Below, in pieces: positions 33,992 through 42,208 of a DNA stretch of 64,000 nt. The DNA lies in assembly GCA_964344565.1 (NCBI GenBank), contig CAYFNT010000017.1, positions 1 through 64,000 on the forward strand. Reading direction: 5' to 3'. The notes under the pieces are model-generated. The model was not told the origin of the DNA. It saw only the letters and a list, made by a program, of their open reading frames with translations, and ran no database searches. A program made the position numbers and the translations under genes. The stretch is from JACNKJ01 sp964344565. Its GTDB lineage: Bacteria > Krumholzibacteriota > Krumholzibacteriia > JACNKJ01. How positions within the stretch are numbered: the first letter of the stretch is position 1; every line of letters begins with the position of its first letter.

Positions 33992-36661
33992 ATGTCCGAC
34001 AAGAAACCGCAGCCGAAGTATTTGAAGGATTACCGTCCTTCCGAGTATCTCATCGACACCCTGGACCTGCGCTTCGAGCTCGGCGAGAACGGCACCCTCG
34101 TCACCGCCACCAGCGCCTTCCGCCGCAATCCCGAGGGCGAGGCCAGCGGATCGGCTCTCTTCCTGCACGGGCGCGAACAGGAACTCATCTCGCTCAAGAT
34201 GGACGGCGCCGAGATTCCCCTGGACGAGATCGAGATCGACGAGGAAGGCCTGCGCCTGCCCGCGACCCCCGACGCCTTCACTTTGCAGACGATCACGCGC
34301 ATTCACCCCGAAACGAACACCAGCCTGGAAGGGCTCTACAAATCCGGCGGCAACTTCTGCACCCAGTGCGAGGCCGAGGGATTCCGGAAGATCACCTACT
34401 TCCTGGACCGTCCCGACGTGATGACGCGCTACAAGGTGCGGGTCGAAGGCGAGCGCGAGAAGTATCCCGTGCTGCTGTCCAACGGCAATCTCATCGAGGA
34501 AGGCGAGCTGGACGGCGGCCGGCACTTCGCCGTGTGGGAGGATCCCCATCCCAAGCCCAGCTATCTCTTCGCCCTCGTCGCCGGCGACCTGAGGGCCCAC
34601 GAGGACCGCTTCACCACGCGCTCGGGCCGCGAGGTCACCCTGCGCATCTGGGTTCGCGAAAACGACCTGGATCGGGTGGAGCACGCCATGCGCTCCCTGA
34701 TCAAATCCATGAAGTGGGACGAGGACGTCTTCGGCCTCGAGTACGACCTGGACATCTTCAACATCGTGGCGGTCAGCGACTTCAACATGGGCGCCATGGA
34801 GAACAAGTCGCTGAACATCTTCAACTCGAAGTACGTGCTCGCGCGGCCGGAAACCGCCACCGACGGCGACTTCGTCAATGTCGAGGCGGTCATCGCCCAC
34901 GAGTACTTCCACAACTGGACGGGCAACCGCGTCACCTTGAATTCCTGGTTCCAGCTCAGCCTCAAGGAAGGCCTCACGGTGCTGCGCGACCAGCTTTTCA
35001 CGGCCGACATGAACTCGGCGGCGGTGGAGCGCATCGACAGCGTGCGCACGCTTCGCGCCGGCCAGTTCCCCGAGGATGCGGGCCCCATGGCCCATCCGGT
35101 GCGGCCCCAGAGCTACATCGAGATGAACAACTTCTACACGGCCACGGTCTACGAGAAGGGCGCCGAGGTCATCCGCATGATGCGCACCATCATCGGACCG
35201 GAGGCATTCCGCGCGGGCATGGACCTCTACTTCGAGCGCCACGACAACGCCGCCGTGACCACCGACGACTTCGCCCAGGCCATGGCCGACGCATCGGGCG
35301 TGGACCTCACCCACTTCAAGCTCTGGTACGATCAGGCGGGCACTCCGGAAGTGAAGGTGAAGCGTCACCACGACGCGTCCACGGGCGTCTACACCCTGAC
35401 CATCAGCCAGGACCTTCCCGACACGCCGGGACAGACCGGCAAGAAGCCCATGCACATCCCCGTGCTTACGGCCTTGTTCGACGCGAAGGGTCAGCAGCTT
35501 CCCCTGCAGTTCGAGGGCGAGGATGCCCCCATGGGCGGCGAGCGTGTGCTGCATCTGAAGCAGGCCGAGCAGGAGTTCCGCTTCGTGAACCTGCCGGAGG
35601 AGCCGGTGCCCTCTCTGCTGCGCGGCTTCTCGGCCCCGGTGCGCCTGAACACGGATCTCACCCACGAGGAACTGAGCTTCCTCATGAGCCGCGACAGCGA
35701 TTCCTTCAATCGCTGGGAGGCCGGACAACAGCTCGCCACCGATCTGCTGCTGTCCCTGGTCGAGGACCATCAGGCCGGCCGCGAATTCGAGTGCGATTCG
35801 GTCATCGTGGAGGCCTTCTGCGAGATCCTCGGCAACGAAGATCTCGATCCGGCTCTCGCGTCCCAGACACTCACGCTGCCGGGCGCTGGCTATCTGGCCG
35901 AGCTGGTGGACGTGGTCGACCCCGAGGCCATCCACGAGGCGGGACAGTTCCTGCGCCGCAGTCTCGGCGCGGCGCTGCGCTCCGAGTTCGAGGCCGTCTA
36001 CGCCCGCAATCACGTGGACGCGCCCTTCGACATCGACCCCGCGTCCATGGGCCGCCGCGCCCTGGCCAATACCGCGCTGAGCTACATCATGACCCAGCGA
36101 GACGAAGCCGCCCGGACCCTGGCCAAGAAGCAGTTCGACACGGCCGACAACATGACCGATTCGCTTGGAGCCCTCGGCATCCTCAGTTTCCACGAGGTGC
36201 CCGAGCGGGCGACGGTTCTGGCCGCCTTCGCCGAGAAGTGGAAGGACGACGAGCTGGTCATGGACAAGTGGTTCTCGACCCAGGCCTGGTCACCCCTGCC
36301 CGGGGCCCTGGACGAGGTGAAGGCGCTCATGGAGCATCCCGCCTGGGACGCCCTCAATCCCAACAAGGTTCGCGCCCTCATCAGCGCCTTCGCCTACGGG
36401 AATCCCCTGCGATTCCACGCTGCGGACGGTTCGGGCTACGGTTTCATCGCCGACCAGATCATCGCGCTGAACAAGACCAACCCGCAGGTGGCCGCCCGCC
36501 TGGCCGGATGCTTCAACCGCTGGACCAAGTTCGATGCGGATCGCCAGGCCCTCATGAAGGCGGAACTGGAACGCATCCTCGCCGAGCCCGAACTCTCGGC
36601 CAATGTCTTCGAGATCGTGTCGAAGGCCCTGGAGGCGGCTCCCAGCGAGCAGCCGGCCTAG
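33992..36661 (+). CDS. pepN: Aminopeptidase N (M1 family)
   Basis: 889 residues from ATG 33992 (ACGGAG site 8 bases upstream). A zinc metallopeptidase that removes N-terminal residues from peptides. The exopeptidase motif is FNMGAMENKSLNIFNSKYVL near residue 265, the zinc site is IAHEYFHNWTGNRVT near 300 with a downstream Glu in SLKEGLTV, and a transition-state Tyr lies near 385. The length matches the proteobacterial PepN type. No signal peptide. Its end overlaps the convergent Nudix gene by four bases. Confidence 0.96.
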   Translation: MSDKKPQPKYLKDYRPSEYLIDTLDLRFELGENGTLVTATSAFRRNPEGEASGSALFLHGREQELISLKMDGAEIPLDEIEIDEEGLRLPATPDAFTLQTITRIHPETNTSLEGLYKSGGNFCTQCEAEGFRKITYFLDRPDVMTRYKVRVEGEREKYPVLLSNGNLIEEGELDGGRHFAVWEDPHPKPSYLFALVAGDLRAHEDRFTTRSGREVTLRIWVRENDLDRVEHAMRSLIKSMKWDEDVFGLEYDLDIFNIVAVSDFNMGAMENKSLNIFNSKYVLARPETATDGDFVNVEAVIAHEYFHNWTGNRVTLNSWFQLSLKEGLTVLRDQLFTADMNSAAVERIDSVRTLRAGQFPEDAGPMAHPVRPQSYIEMNNFYTATVYEKGAEVIRMMRTIIGPEAFRAGMDLYFERHDNAAVTTDDFAQAMADASGVDLTHFKLWYDQAGTPEVKVKRHHDASTGVYTLTISQDLPDTPGQTGKKPMHIPVLTALFDAKGQQLPLQFEGEDAPMGGERVLHLKQAEQEFRFVNLPEEPVPSLLRGFSAPVRLNTDLTHEELSFLMSRDSDSFNRWEAGQQLATDLLLSLVEDHQAGREFECDSVIVEAFCEILGNEDLDPALASQTLTLPGAGYLAELVDVVDPEAIHEAGQFLRRSLGAALRSEFEAVYARNHVDAPFDIDPASMGRRALANTALSYIMTQRDEAARTLAKKQFDTADNMTDSLGALGILSFHEVPERATVLAAFAEKWKDDELVMDKWFSTQAWSPLPGALDEVKALMEHPAWDALNPNKVRALISAFAYGNPLRFHAADGSGYGFIADQIIALNKTNPQVAARLAGCFNRWTKFDADRQALMKAELERILAEPELSANVFEIVSKALEAAPSEQPA

Positions 36662-37422
36662 GCTTCGGAGAGCAGTTCGAGTAGCGCCTGGCTGGGGACG
36701 GCCAGGCGTTTTTCGTATTCGACCAGGAAGTTCGGGAGCTTCTCGGAATGGGAGGGCGTGAACCAGAGTGATGCGAACTCGTAGGCGTCGCGACCGGCGC
36801 CCGAGCGGGCGGCGAGCTGCTCCGAGCTCAGGCTGCAGCGATATCGCATGAGCAGCTCGGGCTTTCCATTTTCGAGATTCTCGATGAGGGCGAGGATGCT
36901 TCCGTCGGCGAGTTCGGCGGGCTCCAGGGCGAGCTCCTCCTGAAGCTCCGCTTCCATGGCGCCGAAGAGATCGGGGATGCCGCCTTCAAGATCCCGTTCG
37001 GGATCCGGATGCCCGCCGGGCACGTGCAGCAGCCCGGCCCCCTCGGTCACCTCGGCGCTGCGCTCCTGGAGCAGCAATCGATCGTCGGCGCAGATCAAGG
37101 CGGCGCAACTGGCCAGTGGCCGGCTGATCGAAGAGCCGTTCTCGCGGCCGGCGGCGTAGGTGAAGCGTCGGTAGCTCGTGCGACTCAGCACCAGGCGCAG
37201 GCCGTCTGCCGAGTCGACCTCGTCCAGATTGAAGAGCCCGCCGTCGAAAAGCCGCTGGCCATTCCTACGGGCCCCATCCAGCGCTCCATCCCAATGGGCG
37301 TCGATTTCGGACTCGAGATCGCCCGGCAGAGCGAGCATCTCGTCCCTGAACTCGACCCGCAGATCGTTTCGGTCGAAGGGACCTTCGGCCAGTGTGCGCC
37401 AGCGCTTCAAAGGGTCACCCAT
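36658..37422 (-). CDS. Nudix-fold hydrolase with altered Nudix box
   Basis: 254 residues. The C-terminal half is a Nudix domain (CAALICADDRLLLQERSAEV, HVPGGHPDP). The Nudix box consensus GX5EX7REUXEEXGU is only partly kept: here it reads AELQEELAL, with Ala in place of the Arg and of the Gly, and a longer spacing. The N-terminal 90 residues (ESEIDAHWDGAL, then FNLDEVD) resemble NUDT22-like UDP-sugar hydrolases. Catalysis is probable but not sure. It overlaps the upstream oxidoreductase gene by 16 bases. Confidence 0.75.
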   Translation of the reverse strand: MGDPLKRWRTLAEGPFDRNDLRVEFRDEMLALPGDLESEIDAHWDGALDGARRNGQRLFDGGLFNLDEVDSADGLRLVLSRTSYRRFTYAAGRENGSSISRPLASCAALICADDRLLLQERSAEVTEGAGLLHVPGGHPDPERDLEGGIPDLFGAMEAELQEELALEPAELADGSILALIENLENGKPELLMRYRCSLSSEQLAARSGAGRDAYEFASLWFTPSHSEKLPNFLVEYEKRLAVPSQALLELLSEA

Positions 37423-38354
37423 CGGTCGCTCCCAGCCGCTTCGCGGGCGGCGATACAGACCTGAAGGGCCGAGTAGCCTTCACCCGCGGGAATGGGGTTT
37501 TCGGACTCACCCTTCAGATAGGCATGCCAGTCGGCCAGCAGCAGGGGCAGGGTGGGCAAAGGATCGAATTCGGCGATGATTTCGATCTTCGCGCCTCGGA
37601 TGAACTCGACCTTCCCGTGAATCTGATCCCCCACCAGGGTGCCCTCCGCGCCGACGAAGGCGTAGCGACCGCTGCGGGCCGCGCCCACCTTGCTCACGTC
37701 CACGGTGCCGGGCAGGTCGCCGGAGAGCCGCAGTTCGCCCAGGAAGTGATCCTCGAGATTCGGGTTGTGGCGCCGTCGCGAGCCGCCGCGCACGGCCTCC
37801 ACCTCGCGCGCCGTGATGAAACGCAGGGCATCGAAGAGATGTACGGCCGTGTGCAGGATCACGCCACCGCCGGCCACGGCGGGATCCTCCAGCCAGGGAT
37901 GGGTCGAGGGCTCCAGGCGCTGGTCGGCGCTGAAACCGTAGAGCTCCCCCGCGCGGGGAAGCTCATCGCGCAGGGCGCGAATCACGGGATTGTAGCGCAG
38001 GGTCTGGGCGATGGTGACGGGCACCTTCGCGGCGGCGGCCATGACGCGATCGCCGGAGGGAGCGTCCAGGGCCAGGGGCTTTTCCAGCAGCAGCGGCTTG
38101 CCCGCGGCGGCGCAGGCCTCGGCGATGAGAGCGTGAAGATCGGGGGTGACCACGGCGATGATGGCCTCGACCTCAGGCTCGTCCACGAGAGCGCGCCAGT
38201 CGGTAAGCCATTGGCAATTCCACTCGCGGGCCTGGACCTCGCCCTCGGCGGATCGGCGCGAGATGGCCACAAGCTCGAGCTGAGGCAGTTCGTCAAGAAT
38301 GTGCCGCGCATAGCGCGCGCCGTGGGTGCCCGTGCCGATGATGCCGACTTTCAT
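37407..38354 (-). CDS. Gfo/Idh/MocA-family oxidoreductase
   Basis: 315 residues. The N-terminal Rossmann fold has MKVGIIGTGTHGARYARHIL and AIIAVVTPDLHALIAEACAA. The signature EKPLALD holds the catalytic Lys near residue 93. The C-terminal sheet region has GGGVILHTAVHLFDALRFIT with a usual His pair. It is an NAD(P)-dependent sugar or inositol dehydrogenase by family; the substrate is unknown. The gene follows the pfk terminator and overlaps the Nudix gene downstream. Confidence 0.87.
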   Translation of the reverse strand: MKVGIIGTGTHGARYARHILDELPQLELVAISRRSAEGEVQAREWNCQWLTDWRALVDEPEVEAIIAVVTPDLHALIAEACAAAGKPLLLEKPLALDAPSGDRVMAAAAKVPVTIAQTLRYNPVIRALRDELPRAGELYGFSADQRLEPSTHPWLEDPAVAGGGVILHTAVHLFDALRFITAREVEAVRGGSRRRHNPNLEDHFLGELRLSGDLPGTVDVSKVGAARSGRYAFVGAEGTLVGDQIHGKVEFIRGAKIEIIAEFDPLPTLPLLLADWHAYLKGESENPIPAGEGYSALQVCIAAREAAGSDRWVTL

Positions 38355-38370
38355 ACGATGGACCTCACGA

Positions 38371-38397
38371 AAAAAGGGCCCGGAATGAACCGGGCCC
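38371..38397 (-). terminator. Rho-independent terminator of pfk
   Basis: On the minus strand, GGGCCCGG / CCGGGCCC with a short loop is followed by TTTTTT. It is about 120 bases past the pfk stop and just before the next minus-strand gene. Confidence 0.8.
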
Positions 38398-38520
38398 TGG
38401 GGGGGTCGCTTGTGGGGATTGACGCGACTCTTGCCGGGAGGTGTCCCGACAAAGGGTGCATCGACACTCTCCCCAGGGGCCTTAACTCATTTCTTTTCAA
38501 CGGCCAAGGCAGCATGGCGA

Positions 38521-39681
38521 TCAATAGAAGAACATGGGCATCCCCAGGACACCCTCCACCTTCGGCCGGTACTCGGCGGTATCGTAGAATTTCCCGACGT
38601 TCACGCGCTTGGTGCCCGTGATGGTGTAGGAAAGGGGCACCTTGTCGTAGCGGCCTTCGGACAGGCAGACCATGTTGCCCCAGTGTCCCTTGCGCAGCAG
38701 GTCCACGGCCAGGGCGCCGAAGTTGCGGGCGACCATGCGATCCATGGAATCGGGCGCACCGGACCTCATGAGGTAGGCGAGCTGCTGATAGATGATGTGG
38801 CTGCCCGTGCGCTTCTTGATGTGCTGCGCCGTGACCTTGCCGATGCCGCCGAGCTTGCGATGGCCGTAGGCGTCGGCCTCGCCTTCCTCCATGATCTCGC
38901 CGCGCTCCATGCGCGCGCCCTCGCTGATGGTGAGCACGGCGTAGTCGCTGGGATTGTCCCGCTTGTCTTTTGCGAGCAGGTCGGCCACGCGATCGGGATC
39001 GAAGGGCGCCTCGCTGATGAGGGTGCGGTCCACGTCGGCCAGCCAGCTGCTGACCAGGGCCGTCTCGCCGCTGTTCCGGCCGAAGAGCTCCACGATCATG
39101 ATGCGCTCATGGCTGCCGGCCACGGTGCGAAGATCATTGATCATGTTCACGCTGCGGGTCACGGCCGTGGAGAAGCCGATGCAGTAGTCGGTGCCGAAGA
39201 CGTCGTTGTCCATGGTCTTGGGGATGGCCACCACCTTCACGCCCTCCCGGTGCAGACGCTCCGAGTAGCTCAGGGTGTCGTCGCCGCCGATGGTGACCAG
39301 GTAGTCCAGGCCAAGGGCCTCGATCTTCTCGAGCACGGCGGGAGTGGTGTCGACCATGCCTTCCTCGCCCGCTTCGAAACGGCCCTGAAGGTGCTCGGGC
39401 ATCTCGTCGGGTTTGACCTTGCCCGGATTGGTGCGGCTGCTGTGCAGGAAGGTGCCGCCCTGGCGGCTCACGGTGCGAACGGCCCCGAGGTCGAGGTGGT
39501 GCAGCCACTCGTCGCGGGACTCCTGGATGTCGGTCTCGATGTTGAGCAGGCCGGCCCAGCCGCGGCGCAGGCCCAGCACCTCCATGCCCTCTTTCTGGGC
39601 GCCTTCCACCACCATGCGGATGGCCGGGTTGAGGCCGGGTACGTCGCCCCCGCCGGTCAGGATGCCAATCCTCTTGGACAA
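38521..39681 (-). CDS. pfk: 6-phosphofructokinase, probably pyrophosphate-dependent type
   Basis: 386 residues; phosphorylates fructose 6-phosphate in glycolysis. Motifs: GILTGGGDVPGLNPAIR at the phosphoryl-donor site, VTIGGDDTLSYSERLH, and AIPKTMDNDVFGTDYCIGF. ATP enzymes have GGDGS and PGTIDND; this one has GGDDT and PKTMDND, the Asp and Lys pair that marks PPi-dependent enzymes. So PPi is the likely donor and the step reversible; that is an inference from two residues. The start is TTG at 39681 with GGAGGAA upstream. A strong terminator follows. Confidence 0.92.
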   Translation of the reverse strand: MSKRIGILTGGGDVPGLNPAIRMVVEGAQKEGMEVLGLRRGWAGLLNIETDIQESRDEWLHHLDLGAVRTVSRQGGTFLHSSRTNPGKVKPDEMPEHLQGRFEAGEEGMVDTTPAVLEKIEALGLDYLVTIGGDDTLSYSERLHREGVKVVAIPKTMDNDVFGTDYCIGFSTAVTRSVNMINDLRTVAGSHERIMIVELFGRNSGETALVSSWLADVDRTLISEAPFDPDRVADLLAKDKRDNPSDYAVLTISEGARMERGEIMEEGEADAYGHRKLGGIGKVTAQHIKKRTGSHIIYQQLAYLMRSGAPDSMDRMVARNFGALAVDLLRKGHWGNMVCLSEGRYDKVPLSYTITGTKRVNVGKFYDTAEYRPKVEGVLGMPMFFY

Positions 39682-39791
39682 TTTCGTTCCTCCGATTATG
39701 CTACAGACGTTCGGCGCGGACGCGCCGCATCGCGGGCATAGTAGGTCAGACCTGCCCGCCCTTCAAGCCGGACCTGCCGGAAGGAGACGAT

Positions 39792-40163
39792 GTGAGAAAT
39801 CTGGCGCCCTTCCTTCTGCTCTTCGCGGTGGCCTGCTCCGGCATCTACGCCAGCAACGTGGGCGAGCCCACTTCCGTGGAAAAGACCCATTTCACGCGGG
39901 ATCTGGCCCGCCTGGAGCTGGGCATGCCCGAGGATTCGCTGCTGGCCCTCTTCGCCCCCGCCGAGGAGCCGGGCGAGGTGGGCATCCTGCATCGCTCGCG
40001 GGTGAGCTTCGACGGCTTCGAGCGCACCACCTACCAGCTGGGATGGAAATCCGAGCCCAAGCACCAGGGCGAGTACAAGCGCGCCGAGGATATCGACCAG
40101 GTATTCGCGCTGGTCGAGGTGCGGGATGGGAAGATCCACCGGATCAATCGCGATGTGAAGTAG
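39792..40163 (+). CDS. Small lipoprotein of unknown function
   Basis: 123 residues from a GTG at 39792 (AAGGAG 5 bases upstream). A short signal peptide ends in the lipobox LLLFAVAC. The mature part (LELGMPEDSLLALFAPAEEP, then DQVFALVEVRDGKIHRI) resembles the SmpA/BamE-like fold in size and in the LGM/ALF pattern, but the match is weak. It is divergent from pfk and 58 bases upstream of the acyltransferase gene. Confidence 0.7.
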   Translation: MRNLAPFLLLFAVACSGIYASNVGEPTSVEKTHFTRDLARLELGMPEDSLLALFAPAEEPGEVGILHRSRVSFDGFERTTYQLGWKSEPKHQGEYKRAEDIDQVFALVEVRDGKIHRINRDVK

Positions 40164-40221
40164 CCGGTGCCGGAGCTGAAACCGGAGCCGAAGCAAGAGA
40201 CAGTAAAATCGAGGAGTCGGA

Positions 40222-40680
40222 ATGAGCTACCCGGTCAATGAGAAACAGGTGATCCGCGACTGCCAGATCGGCGAGGGCACGAAGATCTGGAACTTCGTCA
40301 ATCTCTACGAGTGCAGCATCGGCAAGGACTCCATGGTCGGCACCTTCGTGGAGATCCAGGCCGGGGTCACCGTGGGCGACCGCACGCGGATCCAGAGCCA
40401 CAGCTTCGTCTGCGAGATGGTATCCATCGGCAGCGACTGCTTCATCGGCCACGGGGTGATGTTCATCAACGACACCGCACCTCCGCAGCCCGAACGGGAG
40501 AAGTGGAAGGAGACGGTGATCGAGGACGGAGTCTCCATCGGCTCCAATGCCACCATCCTGCCGGTGCGCATCGGCAAGGGCGCCATGATCGGCGCCGGCG
40601 CCGTGGTCACCAAGGACGTGCCGCCGGGCGCCGTGGTCGCGGGCGTGCCGGCGAAGATTCTGCGTTATCGGGAAGAGTAG
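40222..40680 (+). CDS. Left-handed beta-helix acyltransferase (WbbJ/WxcM-N-like)
   Basis: 152 residues of hexapeptide repeats: IGEGTKIWNFVNLYECSIGK, VGTFVEIQAGVTVGD, VSIGSNATILPVRIGKGAMI and GAGAVVTKDVPPGAVVAGVP. This is the layout of acetyl-CoA-dependent sugar N-acetyltransferases such as WbpD or the WxcM N-domain, used for surface polysaccharides; the sugar is not known. There are no other polysaccharide genes nearby. GAGGAG lies upstream of the ATG. The first copy of the two-hairpin repeat begins 20 bases after the stop. Confidence 0.88.
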   Translation: MSYPVNEKQVIRDCQIGEGTKIWNFVNLYECSIGKDSMVGTFVEIQAGVTVGDRTRIQSHSFVCEMVSIGSDCFIGHGVMFINDTAPPQPEREKWKETVIEDGVSIGSNATILPVRIGKGAMIGAGAVVTKDVPPGAVVAGVPAKILRYREE

Positions 40681-40700
40681 CTGGGGAGCGACATTCGCAA

Positions 40701-40747
40701 GTCCACCCGGGTGGACAAACAGGGAGAGCCGAAGCTCTCCCTGTTTC
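40701..40747. repeat. Two-hairpin direct repeat, copy A
   Basis: A 16-bp palindrome GTCCACCCGGGTGGAC is joined to a perfect 13-bp hairpin, AAACAGGGAGAGC / GCTCTCCCTGTTT with loop CGAA. 44 of 47 bases match copy B at 42137-42183 in the same orientation. It sits between convergent gene ends and could also act as a two-way terminator. Confidence 0.88.
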
Positions 40748-40762
40748 AAATGCTGTCTAGTT

Positions 40763-41950
40763 CTACACTTCTAAGATATCCGGATACTGCCTCAGCATGA
40801 ACTTGTCGAATTGAGGTACCGTGAAAGCCGCATATCCGTGACTTGGCGTATAAAGCAAACCTTTCTCGATCAATCTTGAACGGATAGCTCCTACCTGCTC
40901 CGTTTCCTTATGAAGCTTTTGAGCAACATCACTTGCCCGGTGCGCCTGAGGACCGAGTTTCGCCATTGCAAATAGGTACCGAAGCTCCTGTTCCGTCGTT
41001 CGTTCAGCGCGAACTCGAAAAAAGCTTTCGTCAAGTTTCGCTTCTACAATTGGGAGCACAACTTTGACATCCTCCAAAGTGATGGGTGAGGTCGATGTCT
41101 CATCCCAAACGATCTTGCCGTACTCTTGAAGAAAGTATGGATACCCTTGCGTGTAATCGACCATGAACTCGACGGCCTTCGACTCAAACTCGATGCCTGA
41201 CTCCTTGGCCGGAAGAGCGAGTGCATTCCGGGCATCACTCTCAGCATCAAGTTTTCCAATGCGCGGAAATTGGAACAATCGTTCACTGTATGATTTTGCC
41301 TCGCCAGCTAATCTAGGGATCTGCGGTAGGCCTGCCCCCACTAGGGTGACTGGCAAAGATCGCCTTGAGCACTTGTGCAAGGCCATGATCATTGCTTCGA
41401 GTTCCACCAGCTTTAGATATTGAATTTCATCGATGAGAAAGACAACACCTGGACCCTTTTCTTGGGCCGCTTCTCCGAGTGCGACGAAGAGATCCGTGAG
41501 ATCTTCTGACAAGGCACCGCTGTCTCCTGAGCCCTCTAATGCCTCGACATCTAAACCCGCAGTTACGGCACCCTCTGGATTGAATGTGATGGTGAATGAC
41601 TTCAAGATGGCGGCGGCTTTTTTTGCTCGATCAGACCAACGAGCTTTGGGATCTATCTGCAATAGAGCCCGTCGAACTTGCGTCGCCATTTTCGATTCGA
41701 ACGAGGTGTTCTTTTCGACTTCCCACTCGACGGTAGCCCAGTTTCGCTTTTCGGCCTTTTCACGAAATACATCAAGCAACACAGTTTTCCCGACCCCTCT
41801 TAGGCCGGTGATAATCATGGATTGCTCGGCGAATCCATTTTCAAGACGCTCAAGCAATATCGCGAAAGATTCAATGAACTCATCACGGCCAACGAGGGCC
41901 GGCGGCTTGGTTCCGGCACCCGGAGAGTAGGGATTCTGTCTTGGATCCAC
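40763..41950 (-). CDS. AAA ATPase (Orc1/STAND-like), lower GC, bracketed by direct repeats
   Basis: 395 residues. Walker A is MIITGLRGVGKTVLLDVFRE near residue 48, Walker B is GVVFLIDEIQYLKL near 168, and a sensor-like segment is LPVTLVGAGLPQI. The C-terminal 110 residues (ELRYLFAMAKLGPQAHRASD, then IEKGLLYTPSHGYAAFTVP) form a winged helix. This is the COG1672-like group of AAA proteins often found as solitary, mobile genes with unknown or defence-related roles. Base composition is clearly richer in A+T than the neighbours. Copies of a 47-bp repeat lie 16 bases after its stop and 187 bases before its start. Function unknown; acquisition by transfer is likely. Confidence 0.86.
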   Translation of the reverse strand: MDPRQNPYSPGAGTKPPALVGRDEFIESFAILLERLENGFAEQSMIITGLRGVGKTVLLDVFREKAEKRNWATVEWEVEKNTSFESKMATQVRRALLQIDPKARWSDRAKKAAAILKSFTITFNPEGAVTAGLDVEALEGSGDSGALSEDLTDLFVALGEAAQEKGPGVVFLIDEIQYLKLVELEAMIMALHKCSRRSLPVTLVGAGLPQIPRLAGEAKSYSERLFQFPRIGKLDAESDARNALALPAKESGIEFESKAVEFMVDYTQGYPYFLQEYGKIVWDETSTSPITLEDVKVVLPIVEAKLDESFFRVRAERTTEQELRYLFAMAKLGPQAHRASDVAQKLHKETEQVGAIRSRLIEKGLLYTPSHGYAAFTVPQFDKFMLRQYPDILEV

Positions 41951-41967
41951 GATAGCCCCTTTTCAGT

Positions 41968-42006
41968 CTAAACAGGCTTTTACAGAATTTGATAAGTTCT
42001 GTTTAG
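41968..42006. promoter_or_regulatory. Nested inverted repeats before the AAA ATPase gene
   Basis: CTAAACAG (41968-41975) pairs with CTGTTTAG (41999-42006), and ACAGAA (41982-41987) pairs with TTCTGT (41997-42002). The repeats are AT-rich and begin 17 bases upstream of the ATG. They could be an operator for self-regulation or a leader hairpin. The rest of 41951-42208 holds only repeat copy B. Confidence 0.4.
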
Positions 42007-42136
42007 TTTGTAAAGGGAAATGGGAGTACACCGTGCTAGAAAGCACCAAAGGGCCGTAACTTCTTCATTTGTAAACTAGTACACTTCCACGACCGAGCAT
42101 TGAGCGGCCGCCACTGTGCATAATACCTGAGCTGCT

Positions 42137-42183
42137 GTCCACCCGGGTGGACAAACTGTGAGAGCCGAGGCTCTCCCTGTTTC
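42137..42183. repeat. Two-hairpin direct repeat, copy B
   Basis: GTCCACCCGGGTGGAC, then AAACTGTGAGAGCC / GGCTCTCCCTGTTT with two mismatched pairs. It differs from copy A at three of 47 positions. It lies 25 bases past the nrdJ stop and may serve as its terminator. Confidence 0.88.
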
Positions 42184-42208
42184 GTTTCCGAGTTTTCTCT
42201 GATTCTGC

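Noticed and set aside
33392..36193. Very long open frame on the minus strand opposite pepN and ogt
   Set aside because: It is antisense to two well-supported genes, has low-complexity His/Glu/Val composition, and no ribosome site or domain; it is a GC-rich shadow.
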